NCBI RefSeq assembly: GCF_943193005.1
Contig: NZ_CALPCH010000009.1
Coordinates: 1-64,000, forward strand
Length of the DNA: 64,000 nt
Direction: 5' to 3'
Source of the DNA: Pumilibacter intestinalis
Lineage (GTDB): Bacteria > Bacillota > Clostridia > Christensenellales > Pumilibacteraceae
A program made the translations under genes and the position numbers. The notes under the pieces are model-generated. The model was not told the origin of the DNA. It saw nothing but the letters and a program-made list of their open reading frames with translations, and did not search any database. Of the stretch, positions 53,480-61,424 are shown piece after piece; the stretch's first letter is position 1, and each line of letters opens with the position of its first letter.

Positions 53480-53508
53480 TTGACACTGACTGTGCGGTTT
53501 GATATAAT
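53480..53508 (+). promoter_or_regulatory. Consensus promoter of the frameshifted membrane protein
   Basis: TTGACA (53480-53485), 17 bp, TATAAT (53503-53508): a perfect sigma-70 promoter, divergent from the one at 53436. Confidence 0.85.
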
Positions 53509-53539
53509 AGTTAAAAGGCGTCTGCTCGGAGGGCTGAAA

Positions 53540-54218
53540 ATGGCAACAAACGAAGAATTTATAAAATATGAGTGCGAACTCGAGCGGGTTGCTCCGCTTC
53601 CCAAAAAACGCGCGGGGACTAAGTTGCGGAATGCTTGATTGGTGGTTTGACGCAGACGGGAAAATATGTTGCGTGCGAATGGACGAGCGGAAAACGGCTT
53701 CTTCGGCGACGTTCGACGGCGGAGTGCACGTTAAATTCGAGGGAGTGCGTGTTCTGAAGAGCGGCAAAACCTACGTGTACGCAGTCGCCGACGGTCACAG
53801 CGTGAACATAAACGACGTGAAACTGCGCGGAGAAAGATACGTGTCGCTGTATTTCGACGGCAAACTCATAAAGGAATACAACGTGCATGCGGAATACTAC
53901 AAGCACAAATACGGCTCGTATCCCGAAATATACGACTCGGTGTGCCTGTTTTTCCGCAGAACGGCGTTCGCGTCCGCCGCGCTCGCCGTGTTTGCGGCGT
54001 GTTTTTTAGCGGCGGCGCTTACGGCGGCGGGGATAATAAACACGCTTACGGCGGCGGGGATATTTGCGGCGGCTTGCGCGGCTACGGCGTTTGTGCTGTT
54101 CGGCGCGTTCGCGGCATTGCGTTATGCGGTTTTGCACGCGCGAATGAAGCGGTATTCCATTATCTCGAGCGTGAAAAAGCACAAAAAGGCGCGTCGCCGA
54201 ACGGGGCGAAAGCGGTAA
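53540..54218 (+). pseudogene. Two-helix membrane protein with a +1 frameshift
   Basis: A frame opens at ATG 53540 behind GGAGGG (53528-53533) with MATNEEFIKYECELERVAPLPK and stops at 53638. The continuing frame (to 54218) is one base over. Dropping one A from the A6 run at 53603-53608 joins them into one protein of about 225 aa. The joined protein has a soluble N-terminal half (WWFDADGKICC ... YEYxx-type beta content), two hydrophobic helices near its C-terminal third (AFASAALAVFAACFLAAAL and FAAACAATAFVLFGAFAAL) and a basic tail. Product not recognised. Homopolymer error, real mutation or slippage are all possible. Confidence 0.6.
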
Positions 54219-54237
54219 ACATATCTGCCCAAAACAA

Positions 54238-54267
54238 TTGACGAAAAGGGTGCGTTTGGGCTATAAT
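54238..54267 (+). promoter_or_regulatory. dnaN promoter
   Basis: TTGACG (54238-54243), 18 bp, TATAAT (54262-54267), 31 nt before the ATG. Confidence 0.75.
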
Positions 54268-54298
54268 AGTTAAGAAATACGTTTGCGGAGAAAATAAT

Positions 54299-55405
54299 AT
54301 GAAGATAATATGTAACGGAGCGGATTTGTCGGATGCTGTGAGCAAGGTTTATAAAGCCGCGTCGGTGCGCACTACCAACGTGATACTCGAGGGTATCAAG
54401 CTCAAAGCCGCCGACGGCAGCCTTACTCTTACTGCTACCGACCTCGAGCTTGCCATAGAAAAGTGCATTGTGGCGGACGTTCTCATAGAGGGCGAAACGG
54501 TTGTGCCGGGAAGATTTTTCTCCGAGTTCGTGAAAAAACTCACTTTCGACCGCATAGAGCTAAGTCTTGACGAAGCCAACCGCTTGAAAATAAAGTATAC
54601 CGACAGCGAGGGCATGCTCCAGTGCATGAACCCGCTCGAATATCCGCAGATAAAAGAGCTCGGCGAAGCGCAGTCGTTCTCCGTTACCAAAAAGGATTTT
54701 AAGGACCTCGTAAACAAGATTGCGTTCTCTGTAAGCGCGGACGACGCTCGCCCCATGCTCAAAGGCGTTTTGCTCGAGATAGGGGAAGACGCGGTAACGG
54801 GCGTTGCGCTCGACGGCTACAGGCTCGCTAAGTGCGTTAAGGCGGTTGAAAAGACCACGGCTATGATGAGCGCGGTTGTGCCCGCCCGTTGCCTTGTGGA
54901 AATTTCCAAACTGCTCGAGGACAGCGACGACCTCGTAGAGGTGCGAATTCAGCGCAACTACATGCTCGTAGACCTCGGACACACCCGTATCACCACTCGC
55001 TTGTTGGACGGCGACTTTATAAACTACAAGCAGATTATCCCCGGCTCTTTCGAAAGCTCGGTAACCGTGCCCAAAGACCAGTTCGAGTCGGGTCTCGAAC
55101 GCGCCATACTGCTTGCCCGTTCGGACAAAAACAACCTCGTGCGTTTCGACGTGAAAGACGGCGTGATGCAACTCAGCAGTAACAGCGACATAGGCAACAT
55201 AACCGAGAAGATACCCGTAAAGCTCAACGGCATGGATATAGCCATTGCGTTCAACGCCCGCTATTTCACCGAACTGCTTCGTTATATAGATTGCGACAAC
55301 ATAGTTATCAAATTTATAAACTCGGTAAGCCCCTGCGTGGTTGTTCCGGCAGGCTCGCTCGAAGAATTTATGTATCTTATCCTGCCCGTTCGCATGCTCA
55401 GCTGA
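54299..55405 (+). CDS. dnaN: DNA polymerase III beta subunit (sliding clamp)
   Basis: A 368-aa clamp protein forming the ring that tethers DNA polymerase. It shows family landmarks: N-terminal MKIICNGADLSDAVSKVYKA, TATDLELAI near residue 50, ARPMLKGVLLE near 160, ALDGYRLAKC near 175, and the C-terminal LILPVRMLS closely matching the usual ILPVRL ending that lines the partner-binding pocket. Full length. GGAG at 54287-54290 sets the start. No dnaA or recF neighbours are present, so this is dnaN outside the classical origin cluster, or a second clamp gene. Confidence 0.93.
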   Translation: MKIICNGADLSDAVSKVYKAASVRTTNVILEGIKLKAADGSLTLTATDLELAIEKCIVADVLIEGETVVPGRFFSEFVKKLTFDRIELSLDEANRLKIKYTDSEGMLQCMNPLEYPQIKELGEAQSFSVTKKDFKDLVNKIAFSVSADDARPMLKGVLLEIGEDAVTGVALDGYRLAKCVKAVEKTTAMMSAVVPARCLVEISKLLEDSDDLVEVRIQRNYMLVDLGHTRITTRLLDGDFINYKQIIPGSFESSVTVPKDQFESGLERAILLARSDKNNLVRFDVKDGVMQLSSNSDIGNITEKIPVKLNGMDIAIAFNARYFTELLRYIDCDNIVIKFINSVSPCVVVPAGSLEEFMYLILPVRMLS

Positions 55406-55445
55406 ATCCTTTTGAAAATTCGTTTGCGAAACAGTGCGAAATCCC

Positions 55446-55474
55446 TTGCGTTTTTCGCCGGATTATAGTAAAAT
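55446..55474 (+). promoter_or_regulatory. tRNA-Thr promoter
   Basis: TTGCGT (55446-55451), 17 bp, TAAAAT (55469-55474). A GGTTGCG/CGCAACC hairpin lies between promoter and tRNA. Confidence 0.6.
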
Positions 55475-55509
55475 AAAAAAGCTCGGTTGCGTAACTCGCG
55501 CAACCGCAT

Positions 55510-55585
<76 letters not shown>

Positions 55586-55587
55586 AA

Positions 55588-55615
55588 GAAAACCACCAAA
55601 TATGGTGGTTTTTCT
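55588..55615 (+). terminator. Terminator after tRNA-Thr
   Basis: AAAACCACCA and TGGTGGTTTT around AATA, then further T. Confidence 0.88.
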
Positions 55616-55765
55616 TATATTTAACTACTAAATATAGGTATTGTCAAATTTTAAGGAAGTAGTCAAGGTACAACTGCATACGAATTGCAGACTTTTCGGG
55701 GTAAAAAATAAGACTGTTTTATAGGTAGGGTTCGTCCTTGTCCATCTACTCTCTAAAACTGCCTA

Positions 55766-55927
55766 AAACGCTCTAATTCTACCCTAATTGCATACATTTG
55801 CAAACAATTGCAAACGTCGAAAAGGTAGGGCATTTCAAGGCTGTTGATACAAGTCTAAAAAATTTACAGACGTTTTTTATTTGCGTTTTTTTGCAAATGT
55901 TTGCAATAATACAGGTTTAGAGCGTTT
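55766..55927. repeat. Nested inverted repeats in the gap after tRNA-Thr
   Basis: The outer arms AAACGCTCTAA (55766-55776) and TTAGAGCGTTT (55917-55927) are perfect inverses. The inner arms, TTTGCAAACAATTGCAAACG ending 55816 and CGTTTTTTTGCAAATGTTTG starting 55884, are imperfect inverses. The 424-bp gap 55616-56039 has no gene. It probably holds the end of a decayed mobile element or an operator-rich region. Confidence 0.55.
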
Positions 55928-55991
55928 CAGAACGAATTAGAACAACGATTTGCCGCTATCGGCAAAATTGATGAATTTTTTATTTTATTGA

Positions 55992-56020
55992 TTGCTTTTT
56001 TGCCGATAATATGATATACT
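55992..56020 (+). promoter_or_regulatory. Promoter of the Fic gene
   Basis: TTGCTT (55992-55997), 17 bp, TATACT (56015-56020), 19 nt before the ATG. Confidence 0.6.
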
Positions 56021-56039
56021 TACAATCGAGGAATAAAAA

Positions 56040-56930
56040 ATGAAATTCTTATCGGTAGCGCAAACAGCGAAAAAATGGAATATGTCCGAACGTAGCGTAA
56101 GGAACTATTGCGCTATGGGAAAAGTGGAAGGTGCGTTCTTGACGGGTAAAACATGGAATATTCCTGACGACGCGCAAAAACCGGATAGAGCAAATAAGAA
56201 AATAGAATTACCGACTACACTTTTAGAAGTGCTTACTGCGGAAAGACGCGCCAAACTTTCGGGCGGAATTTATCATAAAGTGCAAATCGACTTGACTTAT
56301 AATTCCAATCATATAGAGGGCAGTCGGCTTACGCACGACCAAACGCGATATATTTTTGAAACGAACACAATCGGAATAGAAGGCGGTGCGGTAAAGGTTG
56401 ACGACATCGTGGAAACGGCAAATCACTTTAAGTGTATTGATATGATCATCGAGCATGCAAAGAAAACGATAACGGAAGCATTTATAAAAGAACTGCACCG
56501 CACATTAAAGAACGGAACTACGGATGCACGGCAGGATTGGTTTGCGGTAGGGAATTATAAAAAGTTGCCGAATACCGTTGGCGATATGTACACGGCACGA
56601 CCCGAAGAAGTTTCGGAAAAAATGAGAGAGCTGCTGACTGAATACAATGAAAGTAATGAAAAGTCATTTGACGACCTTTTGGACTTTCATTGCAAATTTG
56701 AATGTATACACCCTTTTCAAGACGGTAACGGTAGGATCGGCAGACTATTGTTATTTAAGGAATGCTTGAAACACAATATTGTTCCGTTTATTATCGACGA
56801 GGAATTAAAAATGTTCTACTACCGCGGATTGAAAGAGTGGAAAGACGAAAGAGGGTATCTACGCGACACCTGCCTAATGGCGCAAGACAAATTCAAAATG
56901 TACCTTGATTATTTTAAGGTGCAATATTGA
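56040..56930 (+). CDS. Fic-domain protein with N-terminal HTH (296 aa)
   Basis: A Fic enzyme, expected to transfer AMP from ATP to a target protein. Residues 1-45 are a MerR/excisionase-like HTH (LSVAQTAKKWNMSERSVRNYCAMGKVEGAF ... TWNIP). The Fic core holds the complete motif H224-PFQDGNG-R232. An inhibitory helix SNHIEGS (89-95, with E93) lies on the N-terminal side, so the enzyme looks self-inhibited (class II type). GAGGAA precedes the ATG. A housekeeping AMPylator, toxin or defence role cannot be told apart here, but its place in an AT-rich island favours an accessory function. Confidence 0.88.
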   Translation: MKFLSVAQTAKKWNMSERSVRNYCAMGKVEGAFLTGKTWNIPDDAQKPDRANKKIELPTTLLEVLTAERRAKLSGGIYHKVQIDLTYNSNHIEGSRLTHDQTRYIFETNTIGIEGGAVKVDDIVETANHFKCIDMIIEHAKKTITEAFIKELHRTLKNGTTDARQDWFAVGNYKKLPNTVGDMYTARPEEVSEKMRELLTEYNESNEKSFDDLLDFHCKFECIHPFQDGNGRIGRLLLFKECLKHNIVPFIIDEELKMFYYRGLKEWKDERGYLRDTCLMAQDKFKMYLDYFKVQY

Positions 56931-56947
56931 AAATAGAGGTAAACGGT

Positions 56948-57049
56948 ATGATTGATAAAATTGGCAGAAAAGATATAGTCGAAAAAATTAGTTACTTAAT
57001 AGATATAAAGCCGAGATATAATCTCATCTCTTGCTATTTCTTTTCATAA
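56948..57049 (+). pseudogene. Gene start fragment (33 codons)
   Basis: MIDKIGRKDIVEKISYLIDIK followed by 12 unrelated-looking residues and a stop, behind AGAGG (56933-56937). The opening resembles the first residues of KAP-type P-loop ATPases, but the P-loop is missing. Probably a 5' stub of a deleted gene. Confidence 0.35.
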
Positions 57050-57187
57050 ATTAGATAGGAGAGTGTTTGAAAGTAGGTAATTCCGCAAAATGTATATTTT
57101 CGTCATTTTCGTTTATTGATGCAATAATGCCTTTTATTTTGAAATACATAAATTGTTATAAAATGTAATCGTTAGCAGAAAAAGTAT

Positions 57188-57307
57188 TTGCATCTGCAAT
57201 TAGTTGTTGAATACTTTGAAGAAAAGGAAATTATCAATAGAGAAATCTTAAAAGCACGAAAAAAGTATATTGCATTAGAGTTCAAAAAAGACATTGAAAT
57301 GCATTAG
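57188..57307 (+). pseudogene. Gene end fragment (39 codons)
   Basis: A charged helical tail (VVEYFEEKEIINREILKARKKYIALEFKKDIEMH) without a credible start. With the stub at 56948 it suggests a decayed gene between the Fic and ATPase genes. The rest of 57050-57383 is AT-rich and holds no other frame I can support. Confidence 0.3.
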
Positions 57308-57383
57308 CACAAAATAAATTGATGGTAGATTAGATGTTATTTTTTTTCGATACGCTTTTGTTATAAAAAGTCAGTTCTTTCTG

Positions 57384-57433
57384 TTTCCCAAAACTGAAAA
57401 AAAGTTGATTTTGGGAAATGAATGTGCTATAAT
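57384..57433 (+). promoter_or_regulatory. Promoter with perfect operator palindrome
   Basis: TTGATT (57405-57410), 17 bp, TATAAT (57428-57433). TTTCCCAAAA (57384-57393) and TTTTGGGAAA (57409-57418) form a perfect 10-bp inverted repeat whose right arm overlaps the -35 box by two bases. A repressor bound there would block the promoter. Confidence 0.72.
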
Positions 57434-57453
57434 AAATGCGGAGGAAAAATTAT

Positions 57454-58647
57454 ATGAAACTGATCGAGCGTACATTATATTTAGACAAAATCAAGAGCGT
57501 TATAGGAACGCCGGATATAAAAGTCATTACGGGGGTGCGCCGTAGCGGAAAGTCGAAGCTGTTGGAAGCCTTAAAAGATTATTTAATTGTCGAACGGCAC
57601 GATTCAAATGTCATTCATATCAATTTTAACTTGACGTCGTTTGAAAATTTGAAAGATTATCATAAATTAAATGAATATATAGAAAACGCTTATCAAAAAG
57701 ATAAGTGCAATTTTGTATTGATTGACGAGGTGCAATTATGCCCGAAATTCGAACTCACGATAAACAGTTTGCACGCATCGGAAAAGTACGATATTTTTTT
57801 GACGGGTTCAAACGCATTCTTATTAAGCTCGGATCTTGCGACGCTGTTTACGGGTAGAACTTTTGAAATCAAAGTATATCCGTTTTCATTTAAGGAGTAT
57901 CAAGAGTATTTTGGGTATGGCGATATATTTAACGCCTTTGAAAACTATTTGAAAGAGGGGGGAATGTCCGGCTCGTATCTTTATAACGATTTGGAAACTA
58001 AATACGATTACATTGCAGACATCTTTAATACGTTGATTGTGCGTGATATTCGCCAAAAATACAAAATCAAAAATCCACAACTTATGGATAGGTTGGTCGA
58101 TTTTTTAATGGATAATATATCGAACCTGACTTCCGCAAGAAATATTGCGGAAACACTCACTGGCAATAAAGATAAGACGAACCATAAAACGGTCAGTAGC
58201 TATATGCAATACTTATGTAACGCATTTGCATTTTACAAAATACGCAGATACGATATACGCGGCAAAAAATACTTGAATACAAACGATAAATTTTATTTAA
58301 GCGATCATACTTTCCGTTATGCAAAGCTCGGCACGAAAAATCTTGACTACGGACGGGTGCTTGAAAATATTGTGGCAATCGAATTGTTGCGACGCGGGTA
58401 TGAAGTGTATGTCGGTGTTTTGTATAAAAAAGAAATTGATTTTGTTGCCATAAAACGAAACGAAAAGATTTATATACAAGTCAGTGACAGTATAAGCGAA
58501 CAAGCGACGTTTGAGAGAGAATTATCTCCGTTGCTTGCCATAAAGGACGCATACCCTAAAATGATACTGACGAGAACGCGGCATGAGGAGTATTTGCACG
58601 AAGGAATCAGAGTAATAGATATTGCCGATTGGCTATTAAAATGTTAG
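57454..58647 (+). CDS. AAA ATPase with C-terminal DUF4143 (397 aa)
   Basis: AAA_14-type ATPase: Walker A GVRRSGKSK near residues 27-35, Walker B FVLIDEVQ near 92-99, then TGSNAFLLSSDLATLFTGR. A winged-helix-like middle follows, and a DUF4143 C-terminal domain (RVLENIVAIELLRRGYEVYVGVLYKKEIDFVA) of PD-(D/E)XK-nuclease-like fold. Start at ATG 57454 behind GGAGG; six codons further upstream lie before it. Members of this family are common and poorly characterised. The strong operator at its promoter marks tight control. Confidence 0.85.
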   Translation: MKLIERTLYLDKIKSVIGTPDIKVITGVRRSGKSKLLEALKDYLIVERHDSNVIHINFNLTSFENLKDYHKLNEYIENAYQKDKCNFVLIDEVQLCPKFELTINSLHASEKYDIFLTGSNAFLLSSDLATLFTGRTFEIKVYPFSFKEYQEYFGYGDIFNAFENYLKEGGMSGSYLYNDLETKYDYIADIFNTLIVRDIRQKYKIKNPQLMDRLVDFLMDNISNLTSARNIAETLTGNKDKTNHKTVSSYMQYLCNAFAFYKIRRYDIRGKKYLNTNDKFYLSDHTFRYAKLGTKNLDYGRVLENIVAIELLRRGYEVYVGVLYKKEIDFVAIKRNEKIYIQVSDSISEQATFERELSPLLAIKDAYPKMILTRTRHEEYLHEGIRVIDIADWLLKC

Positions 58648-58695
58648 TTGCATTTTCTTACGTTATCTCAAAATGACGAAAATCATAATTAACTG

Positions 58696-59289
58696 TTAAT
58701 CATAATAGCCTTTTACATACCGATAAAAAGTAGTGGGGCGGAGGTTGGTAAGGCGTAAGGCTTCGGCGTAAGATATGGTGTGAGAAAGGTAGGCGGCGGC
58801 AACTTCCGAAAAGTTGGAAGGGATAGCTACGCGGGGGCGTCCGAAACGAACGCCTTTTTGTTTGGCGATTGCAATGCCTTCGGCTTGGCGGGTGCGGATG
58901 TTTTCCCGTTCGTTTTCGGCAACGAAAGAGAGGAGCTGTAACACAATGTCGGCAATCAATCGTCCGATTAGATTTTTATAAGTGCGAGTATCGAGAAGGG
59001 GCATGTCGAGTACAAGAATATCCGCGCCGACGTCTTGGGTAATATGCTTCCATTCTATTATAATAGAGTCGTAGTTGCGCCCTAATCTGTCTATGGATTT
59101 AATGACGAGCAAATCGCCCGTCTTTATTTTTTTGAGCATTTTTTTGTATTGCTCGCGCTCGAAGTCTTTGCCGCTTTTTTTATCGCAGTAAATTTTGTTG
59201 AAGGTGACGCCGCAACGCATAAAAGCGTCGAGTTGGCGTTCTAACTTTTGGTCTTTGGCGGATACGCGCCCGTAGGCATAGTTGCTCAT
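58696..59289 (-). CDS. Serine recombinase / resolvase (197 aa)
   Basis: Small serine recombinase: N-terminal catalytic domain with YGRVSAKDQ (nucleophile Ser), KSIDRLGRNY and the long E-helix (ADIVLQLLSFVAENERENIRTRQAEGIAIA), then the GVRFGRPR linker and a C-terminal HTH (SYAEALRLTNLRPTTFYRYVKG). The second ATG (59289) is chosen because AAGGAG lies 8 nt from it and only 2 nt from the first. TATAAT on the minus strand at 59336-59331 is the likely -10. It closes the island next to tRNA-Thr and may have moved or inverted it. Confidence 0.9.
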   Translation of the reverse strand: MSNYAYGRVSAKDQKLERQLDAFMRCGVTFNKIYCDKKSGKDFEREQYKKMLKKIKTGDLLVIKSIDRLGRNYDSIIIEWKHITQDVGADILVLDMPLLDTRTYKNLIGRLIADIVLQLLSFVAENERENIRTRQAEGIAIAKQKGVRFGRPRVAIPSNFSEVAAAYLSHTISYAEALRLTNLRPTTFYRYVKGYYD

Positions 59290-59401
59290 TTTCATTTCTC
59301 CTTTCTATATGTGAATTTGAATTTAATTCTATTATAGCGCAGCGGAAAAAGCGAGCAAATAAAAAAAATCACCAAAATCTATACTTTTTGCAAAAAGGGG
59401 G

Positions 59402-59430
59402 TTGACAACCGAATTTTTGTGTGATATAAT
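59402..59430 (+). promoter_or_regulatory. Perfect consensus promoter of the starch operon
   Basis: TTGACA (59402-59407), 17 bp, TATAAT (59425-59430). A leader of about 227 nt follows. It contains a TCTCCAAA/TTTGGAGA hairpin (59484-59509) and the operator-like site at 59545. Confidence 0.88.
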
Positions 59431-59544
59431 ACAAATATCCTAAAATACTGTTGAAATCGTGTGCTTTCTTGCAAAAAATACTTTCTCCAAATCGTATAAT
59501 TTTTGGAGATGATGAGAACAACGGTTTGTTTTATATGTTTTAGG

Positions 59545-59556
59545 TTAAACAGTTAA
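59545..59556. promoter_or_regulatory. Operator-like site TTAAACAGTTAA
   Basis: Differs by one base from TTAAACGGTTAA at 61395, before the next gene. Both are near-palindromes of the size and AT-flanked shape used by LacI-family (MalR-like) sugar regulators. Confidence 0.5.
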
Positions 59557-59663
59557 CTAACTGTCTGCGTGCAAGTCGGGCTGAAAATCGGTGTTTGAGA
59601 AAGAATTAAAAAACTTAATTTTTTCTTTTAACATAAAAAATTTTTTAAGGAAGGGAAAACAGT

Positions 59664-61316
59664 ATGAAGAAATCAAACCTACTTACGACAGTTGTTCTTG
59701 TTGCCGTATTGGCAATGTGCTGCGGTTTGCTCGCGGCTTGCGGCGACGAAAACACGCACACTCACACGTACTCGACCGATTGGTCGAAAGACGCAAGCGG
59801 TCACTGGCACGTTGCTACTTGCGACGACCTCAAAGAAGGCGACAAAGACTATAAGAAAGATTTTGCCGCTCACGTTTGGGGCGACGATGACGAATGCGAC
59901 GTTTGCAAATACGTAAAGGCGGCGGCTACGGAGATTACGCTTAACAAAACCGAGCTTGCGCTTAGTATAGCAAATACCGAGGATACTCTTACGGCTACGT
60001 TAAACGGCAGCGGTACAGTTGCTTGGACGTCTTCCGACGATACCGTAGTTCAGGTAGGAGAAGAAACGGGTGCTGTGGAGGCTCTCAAGCCCGGCACGGC
60101 AACCGTAACCGCCACGGTTACGGGTACCGAAGTTACGGCAACCTGCCAAGTTACCGTTGCCGACGCGTACTATATAATCGGCGGAATGGATTCGGCTTGG
60201 AGTAAGGCGGGAGCTTTCGGCGGAAACTTTGCATATTTCATGCCGACCCAAACGGAAGGCATTTACAAGACCGAAAGTTTTGAATTGCCCAAACTCGGTA
60301 ATTTCCAGGTTGCGCCCGTAGGCAATATCTGCGTGGACGACAACGACGAAAACGTATGGTGGAAGCATGCGTTCAACGGCGATAACATAAATACGGACGA
60401 TAAAGTGTTGAGCAATAAAAGCGGCAACATTGCAGTTGAAAAGCACGGAATGTACACGATTACCCTCGACCTGACAGGTGAAAAAGCCGTAGTTTCGGGC
60501 GTTTGCGACGAGGAAATCGAAGACCCCGAAACCGAAACAATTTATTATCTGTTCGGCAGTATGAACAGCTGGCAGGTAGCTGACACGGTTGACGCGGCAG
60601 GCGAATATGTATTTACAAACAATCCCGACGGAACGATTACGCTGACAGTGGAAATGACAAGATACACCGAATTCAAAGTTTTGGCGGTGGGAATGAAATA
60701 CAATATCGAGTACGCCGAGTCTGCAGTACCTCGCGATTTGATAGGCAAGAATGGTACCGCTACCGTCGATACTGCATACAAACTCACATGGGTTGACGGG
60801 AAGACTAATATCTGCGTAGGTTTATCGGGTAAGTATACTTTCACGCTTGACCCCGACGGCGGCAAAAACAACATTTTAAGCTATACCTTCGAGGCTACCG
60901 ACAAGACCGAAACGGAGCCCGCAGTTCTCCATTATTTCATTAAGGGCGACGCTTTAACGGTTGAAAACGGTTGGAACGTGGGAACGGCTGAAGCGTATGA
61001 GTTAAAAGAAAGTTCCGAGTCTTCCGGCGAGTATACGATTACAATCGAGCTTAAAAACAGCGGCACGTTTATGTTTTGGTCATGCGCCGAAAATGGAGAC
61101 GGCACTTATACGGACCAGGTAGATTATTATAACAAAGACACTATTACTACGCTTAACGCCGCAAACGATTGCGTTACCGTTAGTAGCAGCAATTATGCTC
61201 CCACCGAAGCGGGCTGGTATACTATAACGCTTAATCCCGCCACCAAAACTTTAACCGTAAGCTATTCGGCAACAAATCCCGATGCGGGAGCTGCCACTGA
61301 CAATCCTACGCTCTGA
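59664..61316 (+). CDS. Starch-binding-type surface lipoprotein (550 aa)
   Basis: Lipoprotein with lipobox LAAC (C26). Then a His/Cys-rich HTHTYSTDW ... GHWHVATC ... DECDVCKY segment common in gut Firmicutes lipoproteins, a Big_2 Ig-like domain (about residues 90-168), and three related beta-sandwich modules (about 170-285, 290-425, 430-540). These open with YYIIGGMDSAW, YYLFGSMNSW and HYFIKGDALTVENGW, and recall SusE/SusF-type starch-binding domains. RBS AAGGAAGG. It is followed by a GH13 lipoprotein, which supports binding of starch or maltodextrin at the cell surface. Ends GAATDNPTL. Confidence 0.75.
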   Translation: MKKSNLLTTVVLVAVLAMCCGLLAACGDENTHTHTYSTDWSKDASGHWHVATCDDLKEGDKDYKKDFAAHVWGDDDECDVCKYVKAAATEITLNKTELALSIANTEDTLTATLNGSGTVAWTSSDDTVVQVGEETGAVEALKPGTATVTATVTGTEVTATCQVTVADAYYIIGGMDSAWSKAGAFGGNFAYFMPTQTEGIYKTESFELPKLGNFQVAPVGNICVDDNDENVWWKHAFNGDNINTDDKVLSNKSGNIAVEKHGMYTITLDLTGEKAVVSGVCDEEIEDPETETIYYLFGSMNSWQVADTVDAAGEYVFTNNPDGTITLTVEMTRYTEFKVLAVGMKYNIEYAESAVPRDLIGKNGTATVDTAYKLTWVDGKTNICVGLSGKYTFTLDPDGGKNNILSYTFEATDKTETEPAVLHYFIKGDALTVENGWNVGTAEAYELKESSESSGEYTITIELKNSGTFMFWSCAENGDGTYTDQVDYYNKDTITTLNAANDCVTVSSSNYAPTEAGWYTITLNPATKTLTVSYSATNPDAGAATDNPTL

Positions 61317-61343
61317 GCGTAAATCATACTACAAGTTTCCGTA

Positions 61344-61406
61344 CCGAGGACTTCGACTTGTTTCGGAGTCTTCGGCGCGGAATAATTTTGCGGATTAAAC
61401 GGTTAA
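61344..61406 (+). promoter_or_regulatory. Intercistronic hairpin and second operator-like site
   Basis: CCGAGGACT (61344-61352) pairs with AGTCTTCGG (61367-61375) with no T run, more like an mRNA-stabilising stem than a terminator. TTAAACGGTTAA lies at 61395-61406, just before the GGAGGG of the amylase gene. Confidence 0.5.
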
Positions 61407-61424
61407 TCGAATTTGGAGGGAATT

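Noticed and set aside
53603-53609. Programmed -1 frameshift at A-AAA-AAC.
   Set aside because: The heptamer is out of register with the upstream frame and the needed shift is +1, not -1.
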